Shown: positions 1-10,105 of the stretch, in pieces | Position numbering within the stretch: the first letter of the stretch is position 1 | Layout of the letters: the number at the start of each line of letters is the position of its first letter | DNA from: Paramarasmius palmivorus | Taxonomy: Eukaryota > Basidiomycota > Agaricomycetes > Agaricales > Marasmiaceae | Direction of reading: 5' to 3' | Assembly (NCBI GenBank): GCA_037176845.1 | Contig: JAYKXP010000014.1 | Coordinates: forward strand, 310,001-374,000 | DNA length: 64,000 nucleotides | Notes under the pieces: generated by a model | Databases searched by the model: none | The model's input: the letters and a program-made list of their open reading frames with translations, nothing else | What the model was told of the DNA's origin: nothing | Translations under genes and position numbers: made by a program

Positions 1-192
1 GAATATAGTTTTCTTTGCAAAGAAGGAGCACCAACGACGGAACAGAGGGGAAACGCCTTGCAGAAGTGCAAATCTTTGCAGCCTCGAATAACCAGTGAAA
101 CGACTGCTGTCAGCGCATTCTGACTCTGAGATCTGGGTCCAGATTCCTACCACGTGATATTGGGGCGCTTATCATAATAATAACGAGCGCCA

Positions 193-1191
193 ATGCTAAT
201 CGACTCTTGGTTCCTCACCATCATGTCCTATTCCTCCCCATCTTCGTCCTCTATATGTTCAGACGACGCTGCGACACTGGAAGCTACGGATTGGGATGTC
301 ATTCAACGACACGTGTCCTCGACGCTGGGAGTTGCATCTACAACTTGGACCAAAACGAAATCTGGCGGGTACAACCTAGTTCGTTTCCTTCACGTAGACG
401 GTCACCTGGATGTCGTCGCACGCGTTCCACTGAACCACGTCGAGGACCCAGAGATCGCCGTTCGTAACGTCGTTGCGACGATGCAGTACTTCCATGAGCG
501 GACCAATATATCTCTTCCGCAAATTCTCTGCTATAGCACTTCTGCCCAAGTCGCTAGATGCCCTTACATCGTCACTTCCAAAGCGGAGGGAGTCGCTCTC
601 GCTGAAATTTGGGACGATATGGCTGATTACAAACGCGATGAGATACTGCGCCAAGTAGTCCAGATACTTCTTGAGATGTATTCACAACGCTTCGACAAGA
701 TTGGAGTTCTTTCACGCGGAAGAGACGGCACATGGATGATACAGCAACCACCACCACAAGGGCCAGAAGACCACAGTATGGTGTATCATAGTGGGACAGA
801 TTATTGGATTGACTACGCCACCCGTAGATTAGCGACCATACTAGTAGAAGCTACCGATTCCAGCGCTATCTACGAATACGCACATATGTGGTGGATGCGT
901 TCTCTTATTCCTTCGCTCTACGATAACTCTCTCGATGGGAATGGATTTCCACTCATGCATGGTGACTTCCACTTACAGAACATCTTCATCGTCAATGCCG
1001 AAACCGAAAGCCCTCGAATCAGCTCCATCATCGACTGGGACGATACCAGGACTATTCCCACCAGCTCCTTTGCACAGCCGCCGTTCTTTCTTGTCGACCA
1101 TCCACTCTTGGATCCTCGCGACGAAAAGACGCAAATTATGATGAAGAGGAATGCGCGAGACCGCATCTGGAATCTGATTTTACCGGAATAG
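193..1191 (+). CDS. Aminoglycoside-phosphotransferase (APH) family protein, C-terminus apparently lost
   Basis: Uninterrupted frame of 332 codons; a second in-frame ATG lies at 223 and is an equally possible start. The APH/choline-kinase fold is shown by the catalytic-loop motif MHGDFHLQNIF (HxDxxxxN, about residue 255) and by the following metal-binding segment IIDWDD (about residue 280). An N-lobe KSGGYN-like nucleotide loop sits near residue 55. Fungal members of this family usually run some 100-150 residues beyond the metal-binding Asp and end with a helical tail containing a GxYLFEQ-type motif. Here the frame stops at 1189-1191 and that tail reappears in the same frame further down (1348-1827). 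GTAAAG overlaps the stop and could be a splice donor, but no acceptor with correct phase was found. The natural substrate of these fungal APH proteins is unknown. Pseudogenisation or an unusual intron are both possible. Confidence 0.7.
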   Translation: MLIDSWFLTIMSYSSPSSSSICSDDAATLEATDWDVIQRHVSSTLGVASTTWTKTKSGGYNLVRFLHVDGHLDVVARVPLNHVEDPEIAVRNVVATMQYFHERTNISLPQILCYSTSAQVARCPYIVTSKAEGVALAEIWDDMADYKRDEILRQVVQILLEMYSQRFDKIGVLSRGRDGTWMIQQPPPQGPEDHSMVYHSGTDYWIDYATRRLATILVEATDSSAIYEYAHMWWMRSLIPSLYDNSLDGNGFPLMHGDFHLQNIFIVNAETESPRISSIIDWDDTRTIPTSSFAQPPFFLVDHPLLDPRDEKTQIMMKRNARDRIWNLILPE

Positions 1192-1224
1192 TAAAGGGCC
1201 TACTATATCGTGAGGATAGTGGAA

Positions 1225-1329
1225 TAGTAGCGGTAGAGGTGTGATGTGGACTTTCTGGAGCTTTGTCCGGGGATAAACGCGCCCAGGAATTTGGTTCATT
1301 ATGGGACGACGCTATATAGTAGCGGTAGA
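1225..1329. repeat. Direct repeat tagtagcggtaga, two copies
   Basis: The 13-mer tagtagcggtaga occurs at 1225-1237 and again at 1317-1329, both inside the non-coding break of the APH gene, each preceded by a similar ctatat sequence. It could be a local duplication or the trace of an excised insertion. Confidence 0.6.
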
Positions 1330-1344
1330 AACGCGGAGTGAAAC

Positions 1345-1378
1345 TGAATTGCCGTGTGCGACTGCACACGGCAATTCA
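1345..1378. repeat. Perfect 15-bp inverted repeat with 4-nt loop
   Basis: Arms 1345-1359 (tgaattgccgtgtgc) and 1364-1378 are exact reverse complements around the loop gact. It lies exactly where the APH reading frame is broken. Confidence 0.85.
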
Positions 1379-1827
1379 CTTTCGACCTTGACTCAGACTG
1401 CGTCTTCGCGCTGCTTAGGCGTCCGGGTCAAGTTGGACTTCGGCGGGAGGTCTTTCTACGATTGCTGCGAGCGGAAGAGCTCGTGCGGTTTCCGAACTCT
1501 CAACTCAGGCTATCTCAGGCTTTTGAACGCTGGGAGGGAGTTTATTTGTTCGAGCAGTGCATTGAAGGAGGTGTGATGTATAGTGCTCTTTGGGACAAGC
1601 TGGTGGAGCGTATAGCGGGTGATGGGGATGCACATCGGGAATATATTTGTGGATTAATCGAACATGGGGTCCTCAAATCGGTTGCGGAAGAGATAGAAGA
1701 GAGATGGGGTACTAATAGTTTTAGAGCAATGAACTGTCAGGGTGACCCTTCCGAATTCGCAATTAGCACTGTAAATTTCTGTTTAGGCGGAAAGGAACAA
1801 GCCACGATACACGCTAGCCTACGCTAG
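1348..1827 (+). pseudogene. Detached C-terminal part of the APH-family phosphotransferase
   Basis: Frame open from 1348 to the TAG at 1825-1827, in register with the upstream APH frame. It contains the helical tail usual in fungal APH-like proteins: an LSQAFERWEGVYLFEQ segment followed by an EEIEERW segment. It is separated from the kinase core by about 155 nt holding stops in this frame (1339-1341 and 1345-1347), a 13-bp direct repeat and a 15-bp hairpin. The reading frame begins inside the hairpin. I read it as the displaced 3' part of the same gene rather than an independent protein. An intron would need an acceptor after 1347, and none with the right phase is visible. Confidence 0.5.
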
Positions 1828-2693
1828 CCAATGAGCATGACGAATATGATAATGAATATCGGACGAGCTGGCATTGGACGAGTACACCCTTGCCGAATCC
1901 GACGGACCCTGACCTTTTCTTTTCTTTTCTTCCATCGCGTGTCCATGCCAGCTCTCGAGGATTTCAGCCAAACATCTTCACTGGACTCAAATCAATCCAC
2001 AGACAAATGCTCAGAGTACGAAACATGCTATTGAGCTGTGAAGGCATCTCGACAGCAATGTTTCTGGGCAGGCTGTACCGGGCAATAACTCTCACTGAAA
2101 TTGCTACCCATCTACTCGCTTGAGAAATCTTGTCTGGATCCGATACAGGAATTTGGGGATTACGCGAAAGGCCTGGAGGAACGGATATAACTTGCAAGGA
2201 AAGTGGGAGAAAGGTGCGAACCCATTCGCCTTTTTATGTTGTCACTGACTCAGAGATTTCCAGTTCGCTCGGAGGAACATGCTGAAGATGAAAAGCATTG
2301 AGCCGACCTTTTTGTATCAAGAAATCGTCAGGTGAGAACATGAAAGAAGCAGCCGAGGCTTTGTCGAGACTAGACTTCCACTTGAGCGGTGAGTTGCATA
2401 TCGCGACTTAGGTGTAGCCGCGGAGGGCTTATCTACGGAATGAAAGGGATTCAACACACCTCAATCTGTCTCGACACCAAGCTCGCCAACTGGTACTCTT
2501 CGTGCAAACCTCGTCGTATTTATCGGAATCCGACAACAAACGCGTACAACTGGTGCACTGCTTAAAATAGTCTGTCGGCACGGGTTAGCACGCGTGCGAA
2601 AGGCAATGCAAGAGCACGAGGCTTGTGTCCCTACATCAGCTCTTCAATCTATCCCTACACACCCATCTTCCTAGCATGACATAAACCAATCTG
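1828..2693. other. Intergenic, no gene recognised
   Basis: About 870 bp between the APH remnant and the NACHT gene. It contains a (TTTTC)3 pyrimidine tract at 1915-1929 and only short, unconvincing frames. The 3' part must hold the NACHT promoter; I see no clear TATA box. Confidence 0.5.
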
Positions 2694-5264
2694 ATGTCTT
2701 TCAACGGTGCAAATGACTTTACTGTCAACGGGGGAGCTCACAACCATGTTCATGGCCCTCAGACGATCAATAACACTCTTTATTCAAGAAGCTCGGGTGA
2801 GCTGTGCTTGAGATTATATCTACGAAGTTTCTGACTTATTTGGGCTGTTAGACGATAGTTTTCTCCGAGTCCTTGCATCGCATGCGACTGTTGATGCAAC
2901 ATCGGACGCAGAGGCACGCTACCCTCCTCCGAATTGTCATCCAGATACTCGAGTCGAAACCCTTAACGCGCTAAGTCGGTGGATCGAGGAAAAAACGAGC
3001 TCCATAAGAGTGTGCTGGGTGTATGGTTCTGTCGGTGTTGGAAAGTCGGCGATTGCACAGACGGTTTCGGAAAATCACCGTGGCCAACTAGTTGGGTCGT
3101 TTTTCTTCTCACGGAACGATTCCAGCCGAGATAATCTCGATTCATTCGTCGCAACCATCGCCTACCAATGTTGTGCATCGGAACGTCTCAAAAACATTGT
3201 CGGTCCCCTGATTTTGGATGCGATTCGCTCAGATCCCAACATCTTCCATACCACATCTGAAAACCAATTTCGGAAATTACTGCTCGAACCATTCTCCCAG
3301 ATCGAAGCAGCACAGCTCCCCAGCCTCATTGTGATAGATGGGTTGGATGAATGTGTCGACCCCGATTCTCAACAGAGATTACTGCGTATCATCGATCTTG
3401 CAGTCGCTTTTCATACCCCCACACCCTTCATATTCCTTCTCTGTAGTCGACCTGAACCCCAGATTAGCTACAACATCGATCATGCAGGCTTCGAAGCATG
3501 TCTTCAACGCATCTGCATCTCTGAAGATTCATATCGGGATATCGAGCGGTATTTTGTGGACAAGTTCAGCGAGCTTCGAACTAAGCACCGGCGAGTTCTA
3601 CATTCCGAAGGGGAATCGTGGCCGGGCGAAGCTATCATATGGGATCTGACAAGGAGAGCCTGCGGACAATTCATTTTCGCGGTCACCGTCATCAAGTATA
3701 TCGATGACTTCGATGAGCCACCCCAAGACCGGTTGCGGACAATTCTTGACAAGTCAGGGAATGTCCCCGAGTCTCCATATCCTGGGCTGGATATATTGTA
3801 CCGACAAATCCTTTCGACTTGTCGGAGATGGGATACAGTTCAAGCGATACTGAGACTCCTCATCTCTTCCCCTCCGTCCCATATTGTTGGCACCTGGTAC
3901 GAAATTGGTTGGCGTTCGCCATCAGTGATGACTAGGCTACTTAAGCTGAGAAGGGGAGAGCTTGAGGCAGTCCTTTCCAGACTGCACTCAGTGATGCGCC
4001 TACCCCAGGATGGTTCTGATATAAGCCTCCTGCACGCTTCGCTTACGGAGTTTCTCATGGACGAAAGGCGTTCAGGGGAATTCCATGTACCTCCGCTCTC
4101 TAGGACAGAGTACCATGAGCTGGCGGTCGTACTCTTCCTTCGTACACTTTCCGTCTTCGCGTTGCAGTACTCGCCGTATCACTCGACATCTCAATCGTTC
4201 AGCTCTTCCTACCAAACTTGGCGGGATCGCATCTCGGACAGAGACAAGCTGGAGGAAGTCTCGTTACTCTGGTCATATTGTTGCGTAAAAGTTAAGTCCC
4301 CTAGTGCTAGTCTACTAGCGGAGTTGGACTTGTTTGATCCTTACTCAGTCGCTGCGGTCGAAATATCGATCAGTTCGCCCTTTGTTGAACGTGGCCTGTC
4401 TGACTGGGGGAGATGTTTAGAGTGGGCAAAGGTTCGTGGTCACCCTAATTATGCACAGGTATCGCGGTAGCTGAAGATGTTCTGATATTTCCCAGTCTCT
4501 CGAGGGAAACAAGCCTCAAAGATTCATTGCAACAATGGAATCTTTTCTTCACGGATTTTGTGTCGGTCTAAGCGATAAACATTCCATCGTCGAGATGCTT
4601 TGGGGGCTTGCTCGCTTTTCAATCCGTGGTTACACTTATGGGCTCGGACTTGCTTATCCATTAGTGGTTCCCACTAGGACGGACTTTCGATTTCCAAAGG
4701 ATTGGGCTGTGCTCCGTCTCACGGAGCCGGATCGTAAGTTGCTAGCGAAGGTGTACGATATATTCACCTACCTTGGGCCCGACGATCAATTGCTATTTCA
4801 CCGAGATATACAGCATGGTACTTCCCTCACGGTTCGCAAGGGTTTAGTAAAGGTATGCTGCACTTATATCTACTCCCATGGTAACTCATATGTAATGAAT
4901 ACCTTATGTCCAGGGAGAAGATTTAGTCCAGATCCAGGCAATGTTCATACAAGGAGGAACACGCTGGTTATGCTCGGATCGACTTGGAGATAGATCTCGT
5001 TTGGTGACTGTCAACGCTGTCGGCACGACCCTGGAATCTTCCATCCTGCACGCGACGAAGTACCCTAACCCTTCAGAAAATGTCGCCGTTGAAGGTTTTC
5101 TACCGAGTCGGACCATGAACACACCTCCCGCACCACTAGATCCCGAGGACTCCGTACAATCGAGAAATATAGGACCTATGTTGTATGTTGTCATTGAGGC
5201 AATTTGGGACCTTCTCCTGGGCTTTTTTCGGCGCTTGTTCACTCCAGGAGCCCGCCTGACATGA
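2694..5264 (+). CDS. NACHT-domain STAND NTPase (fungal NLR-like), no C-terminal repeats
   Basis: Four exons join in frame: 2694-2796, 2852-4458, 4496-4852, 4914-5264, giving 805 residues. Exon 1 encodes only a short Gly/Asn/His-rich leader (residues 1-34, core NHVHGPQTINN). Exon 2 carries the segment typical of Agaricomycete NACHT proteins (ARYPPPNCHPDTR, about 56-68), Walker A GSVGVGKSA (93-101) and Walker B SLIVIDGLDEC (about 192-202), followed by the usual helical and winged-helix regions. No WD40, TPR or ankyrin repeats follow. The last about 28 residues are hydrophobic and aromatic (IEAIWDLLLGFFRRLF) and could touch membranes. Such proteins are intracellular sensors that oligomerise on ligand binding in non-self recognition and cell death; the ligand here is unknown. 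The intron at 4459-4495 is only 37 nt, the least certain join. Confidence 0.85.
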
Positions 5265-6262
5265 ACTACAGCAGCCTGAGTCCGGGTACAAATCGCTGTT
5301 GCGCCGAGGGTATGAATCGGAGGGATGCAAGTGCTTTGGGTCCATATGCACTATTGGATGTAGTCTCACGTTTACACGGGTACAAAAGGAAGATATATTT
5401 TGCGTCCAGAGTCGACCGCCAGATCGATGGTCAGTCTCCGCCGGCTTCTCGATTGCCCACATGTACGGACCGCCTTCGCCACACTCTGCGCACCATCCAT
5501 GGCTGTCAATACCGCCCCACTCTGTCAAACTAAACAAGCGGGTGGAAGGGTATTCTTATCATGATGATGTCAATGTTGACTGCGAACTTACAGGTTGCTG
5601 AATCCGTACATGCATGTTTTTACTCGACTTGAATGCTATATAGACTTCGGTCGTCGGCTTCCTTGTTTGCCGTACCTTCTATTCCGCGGCCAGACGCCTT
5701 GGCAACTTGGACATCTAACGATCAGTTGACTGATCAGTATGCACAGATTAGGACAGTACCTCTCAACGGGGTCTAATGCGGTACATTTTCGTGTGCTTGG
5801 ATTTCCGACATGATTTCCTGGACTCCTTGGAGATCGGTGAGATATTTCTGATGCTGGAGGAGACGGTGCCAGCACATGGAAACAATGTATAGGAATGATT
5901 CAAGATATCAAGCACTGGCAGTGTTCATGCCTGATGAAGGTGCTTGCATCGGATATAAATGATCTGGCATCTAGAATCTTTTAGGAGTGCTGTCTATTGA
6001 ACCATTGGTAAATTGCTGATCCAATTGGATTGGTAAATGCTATTGAAACAGCTATCACAGCGACGCGAATACGAGCAGAGGCGGACATGAGAGTGTAGTG
6101 AATTAAGGACAGTGTGTTGAAGTGTAGACATGTAGAATTGCTAGGTACAGAGATGGATCATGCCGGGAGTTTGTGATCGCGACAGGAATTTTGGCATGTG
6201 GGCCCCTGACCTGAAAACATGCAATCTATTCCTTCCGTTCCTTCTCTGTTTCTTCCCCCATT
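5265..6262. other. Intergenic, no confident gene
   Basis: About 1 kb. On the minus strand a short frame starting at 6089 begins like a signal peptide (MSASARIRVAVIAVSIAF) but stops after about 35 codons. Near 5770-5880 another minus-strand frame reads amphipathically (KYLTDLQGVQEIMSEIQ) and then stops. I could not join them by splicing. They may be remnants of a small gene or chance. Confidence 0.4.
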
Positions 6263-7804
6263 ATGGCCCTTGCTCAACGGCTGAACGAGCTCGCGGCATC
6301 TCATTCTCAAGGTCTGCTCGAGTAAGTTCCGTGGTTCTTTGCTGGCTCGGAGAGAATGTTAACCCAGCTTTTAGCGACGATGAATACAGACTCCTTCGAC
6401 AGGACGTCTTTGAGCGTTTTTCTGATACTACAATCATTCCAATTGAAGCTCATGTTATTCCAATTGAGCACCAAGTTGTTCCAATGTCTGTTCACATTGA
6501 CGAAGGTGTGCAATATACCTCTCGTTTCCTGGCCTGAACTTACCCTAGTGTCCAGCAACCGCGCAATCGTCAATACGAATCAAGAAACAAGTGGAATTCG
6601 TGCCATCCAGTCCGCCTAGATCCAAAATAATACCCTCCAACGATTCCTCCTTCTCCGCTCGCTCAAAACCAAACTCTGTTACTCTGGGCGTTGCAAGCCT
6701 GATTCGAAGGGCGACGGGCCGAAAGCCATCTTCAAAGGACTCTAGCGTCATCTCCAGCACACCCATAAATTTAAAGCGGGTTTTCATTCCTCAAATCATT
6801 TCCAGAAAGTCTAGCAGCGACATCTCGATACATTCTGGTTCATCCGGTACTCACAACGACGCCATTTCATTATCATCACGGAAAACTAGCCTCAGTTCGG
6901 GACCATTCTCGCCTCCGCTGAGTCCAACAAGCGCGACCCAGAGCAGAAAAGACCCGTCGTCTACACACTCGCTTAAAGTTGAAGTGTCAGCGCCAGTCAT
7001 GGGTGACGACATTTTTGAAGACGGCGGGTTGAACACGACCAAGGACATTCGACAGGCTATAACCGAGTTGGAGGAAGAGGGCAGGCGCGTTATTGATGCA
7101 TTCAATGACCTAGAGCGATCAACGATTGGCAAAGTCTACAAAGGTAGACCCACATCGCCTATAGCGGAAACGATTGTGAGTGCAAACTGGCCAGCTAGCC
7201 CAATGGTACGACATTCGAGGTCTAGAACCGAATCGGGTCGATCTATCTCTGCTGTTATAGCGTCAGTGTCGGGTTCTGCATCACGTTCCAGCACCGTGCG
7301 ACATAGAAGTCGGAGTGGTACTGGATCCAAGCGTCCACCTCTTCCGCACTACAAATACAAAGCAAGGGGTCGTCTTCGTCGCTTACATCGCATGCAAATT
7401 CCACACATTCTGTCCCAGACCCCGGTATCAAGCAGCGAGCTGCGACTATATCTCGTTCAGCTAGCGTCAGCGTGCCGAAACGGAAAGGTTCAATGTCTTC
7501 ACTGACAACAACATCCACATCCTTTCTTACTGTTTCCAAACCGAACCCTACTATATCCCGAAGTACCGGACATCTTCCCCTAACAGCGATCGCCGAACAA
7601 TATGGCGCCAGTAGGGCTTCTTCTGATGCCATGTCTAGCAGGTCGCCGTCAGTGTCAGACGTCGGTGACACGGAAGTGGATTCAGAGGTGATGGAAGTTC
7701 GAAGGCGGAGGCAAGAGGTTATAGGACGATATGAAGCCAGACTGGAGTACTTGCGAGCGAGGTTGAAAGGTGCTGAGCTTCATGAAAGGTTGCTCAAGAG
7801 ATGA
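6263..7804 (+). CDS. Ser-rich protein with C-terminal coiled coil, function unknown
   Basis: Exon 1 starts at ATG 6263 (MALAQRLNELAASHSQGLL) and ends at GTAAGT; exon 2 is 6375-6505 (DDDEYRLLRQDVFERFS); exon 3 starts at 6556. The N-terminal helix with an EYRLLRQ...FERF block looks like a conserved family signature. It is followed by about 250 residues of low-complexity Ser/Pro/Arg-rich sequence with likely phosphorylation sites and a short helix (ITELEEEGRRVIDAFNDLE). The C-terminus is a basic coiled coil (EVRRRRQEVIGRYEARLEYLRARL) ending at 7804. A frame change between about 7318 and 7470 requires a further intron that I could not place exactly. Exon 2 holds a short tandem PIExHV repeat. I do not recognise the function; a cytoskeletal or scaffold role is only a guess from composition. 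Confidence 0.65.
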
Positions 7805-8198
7805 TGACGGTGTTTAGAAGAAGGGGGAGACTACAATCACGCCGACTCCCTCTTCTTTCTTGCTGCTGATTGGATGGGATACCCTGCCAGGTCTGCTCAT
7901 GGCGGGCCATTACATACCTCTTGATATGACACTCACGATCCTTAATATCCGGACTATATCTAGCGTATACTAATATTAATCTGCGACATTTGCCATATAA
8001 TCTAGTCCATTTCTCATCCCTGAGATCTGAGACGCACATTAGACGCGTGCTGCACGTGACAGTTTGGAACACGTCGATGGTGACCTGAGCGGCTGTTTCC
8101 AACGTTCCTCGACATCATACCACGCACGACATCGTACGACTTGCACTCCAGTGGCCCTGGGAGAAATCCAATCCACAGGTTGACTTTTCACCACCACC
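7805..8198. other. Intergenic, ERG24 promoter region
   Basis: About 394 bp, AT-rich in its middle (runs such as actaatattaat). An E-box lies at 8053-8058. No coding frame of note. Confidence 0.5.
8053..8058. promoter_or_regulatory. E-box CACGTG upstream of ERG24
   Basis: Palindromic CACGTG 141 bp before the ERG24 start. bHLH factors, including SREBP-type sterol regulators, can bind E-boxes; the functional assignment is inference. Confidence 0.25.
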
Positions 8199-9853
8199 AT
8201 GTCCTCAAAGACTAAATCTGATATGAACCCCCGCACAACATCTTACGAATTTCTTGGCCCACCGGGCGCCCTGTTCATCACTCTTGCCGTACCCTTAACC
8301 CTTTATGGCCTCTATTTTGGATGCTCGGAGCAATCAGGAGGATGCCCTCCGCCAAATCTTTCGACTTATCCTGACCGTATTTCGTTGGCTCTATCTAGTC
8401 CTCAATGGTGGAAAGGCCTTTGGGACACGAAAGCGACTGCCATTTATTTTGCTTGGTACGCGTTTTGTGTGGTAGCCTGGGCCATACTTCCTGGAGCTGA
8501 GATTGAGGGATCAACCATGAGGAATGGGCAAAAGAAAAAATACAAGATTAATGGTGTGTGTCTACCTATTTGCCTTTCATTTGAAGATTCAATAATTATT
8601 CGCCCATAGCTTTGTCAACTTTCCTCCTTGCCCTCGGTATCACATCTGGCATCATTTATAATTATGGACCTGGAGCGTTCACCTTCCTATACGAACGTTG
8701 GATTGGATTTGTGACTGCCTCGATTTTGATGGCCACACTTCAAGCCATCGGGGTCTACGCAATGTCTTTCCAGGAAGGAAAACTCCTGGCCGTTGGTGGA
8801 AATTCTGGAAATTTCATTTACGACGTACGTTTCGTTCTTCTCTTTCATGCTAGCGCACTAAAGTATGTCGTATAGTTTTACATCGGCAGAGAACTGAATC
8901 CCTCCATTGGATCCTTTGACATCAAGTCTTTCAACGAGCTTCGTCCCGGTCTAATCCTATGGGCTCTAATCGATATCAGCATGGCCTGCGAGCAAGCTGT
9001 GCGCAGGGGAGGCTTTGCCAACGTTACGGATTCCATGTGGCTCGTTTTGTTGTTCCAGATCGGATATGTTGCTGATGCTTTGTACAACGAGGTAAGCATT
9101 CCCATTCAATTGACAGGTGCCGCAGTACTGATGCCGATTCCCGCCCACTAGCCAGCCATCTTCACCACAATGGATATTACGACCGATGGATTTGGCTTTA
9201 TGCTTTCAATCGGTGACTTGGCCTGGGTTCCCTTTGTATATTCTCTTCAAGCTAGATACCTTGTTTTCAACCAAAAGGAACTCGGTCCAGTCCTTACCGC
9301 TGCCATCTTCCTCGTCAACGGGTTGGGATACTGGATCTTCCGTGACTCGAATGGTGAGAAGAACGATTTCCGGAACGGGAGGAATCCGAAGAGTATGTAC
9401 ATCCAATTCTACTGGGCGTGTCCAGGTTGACCAGAATTCAACATAGATCTGGAATATTTTACCACTGAGAAGGGTTCCAAACTTCTCACATCGGGTTGGT
9501 GGGGAAGGTCGAGACATCCTAACTACTTGTAAGTATATTCTTGATATGTCTTTTCCGCGGTGATGCTGATACATAGGTGGTATTTTTAGCGGTGACCTTC
9601 TCATGGCTCTAGCATGGTCCCTCCCGACAGGCTTTGAAACCCCAATCACGTACTTCTATGTGACTTACTTTACCGTCCTTTTGGTGCATCGCCAGCGAAG
9701 GGACGATGAGAATTGTGAGAAGAAGTATGTTTTTTGCTCCCGTTGGTGCTCGTGCTCTCCTTCTGACACAAATTTCCTTGGGATAGATACGGGAAGGACT
9801 GGGAGAAGTACAAGAAGATGGTCCCCTACCGGATTTTTCCATATGTGTATTAG
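8199..9853 (+). CDS. ERG24: Sterol C-14 reductase (delta-14-sterol reductase)
   Basis: Seven exons join exactly: 8199-8553, 8610-8824, 8876-9091, 9152-9392, 9447-9528, 9590-9724, 9787-9853, total 1311 nt and 436 residues, the usual family length. The enzyme reduces the C14=C15 double bond left by CYP51 in ergosterol synthesis, using NADPH in the ER membrane. Visible family marks are the N-terminal FLGPPGA and LYFGCSEQSGGCPP, the LPGAEIEG segment, FYIGRELNP, and the C-terminal ERG4/ERG24 signature [21 protein letters not shown] followed by HRQRRDDENCEKKYGKDW. Multiple hydrophobic segments fit a polytopic ER protein. The first motif and the GGCPP block favour ERG24 over ERG4. All splice sites are canonical GT-AG. 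Confidence 0.93.
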
Positions 9854-10105
9854 TTCTACCGGAGAATGTCTCTTCTAATACAGTGGTTTTTGACGCCGAG
9901 ATAAGTATATGTATTGTGCATTATGTTACAATTCGCAAGATAAGTGCGAGCTACCGAGGTAGAGGGTACAGGTATCCTTCATTAGTGACAATTCACTAGG
10001 TGAGTGCGGTGAGTAAATATACTAAACATGCGTGTATGATAGTCCCAGGAAACGAGCAATCAAGAAGATACGTATATGTCCATCCTTCCAAGATCTAACC
10101 ACCCC

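Noticed and set aside
11..24. Palindrome ttctttgcaaagaa at the window start
   Set aside because: Fourteen bases, AT-rich, no second copy and no structural context; expected by chance.
5136..5537. Minus-strand Cys-rich 133-codon frame
   Set aside because: It overlaps the last NACHT exon in antisense and has no signal peptide or family; a shadow frame is more likely.
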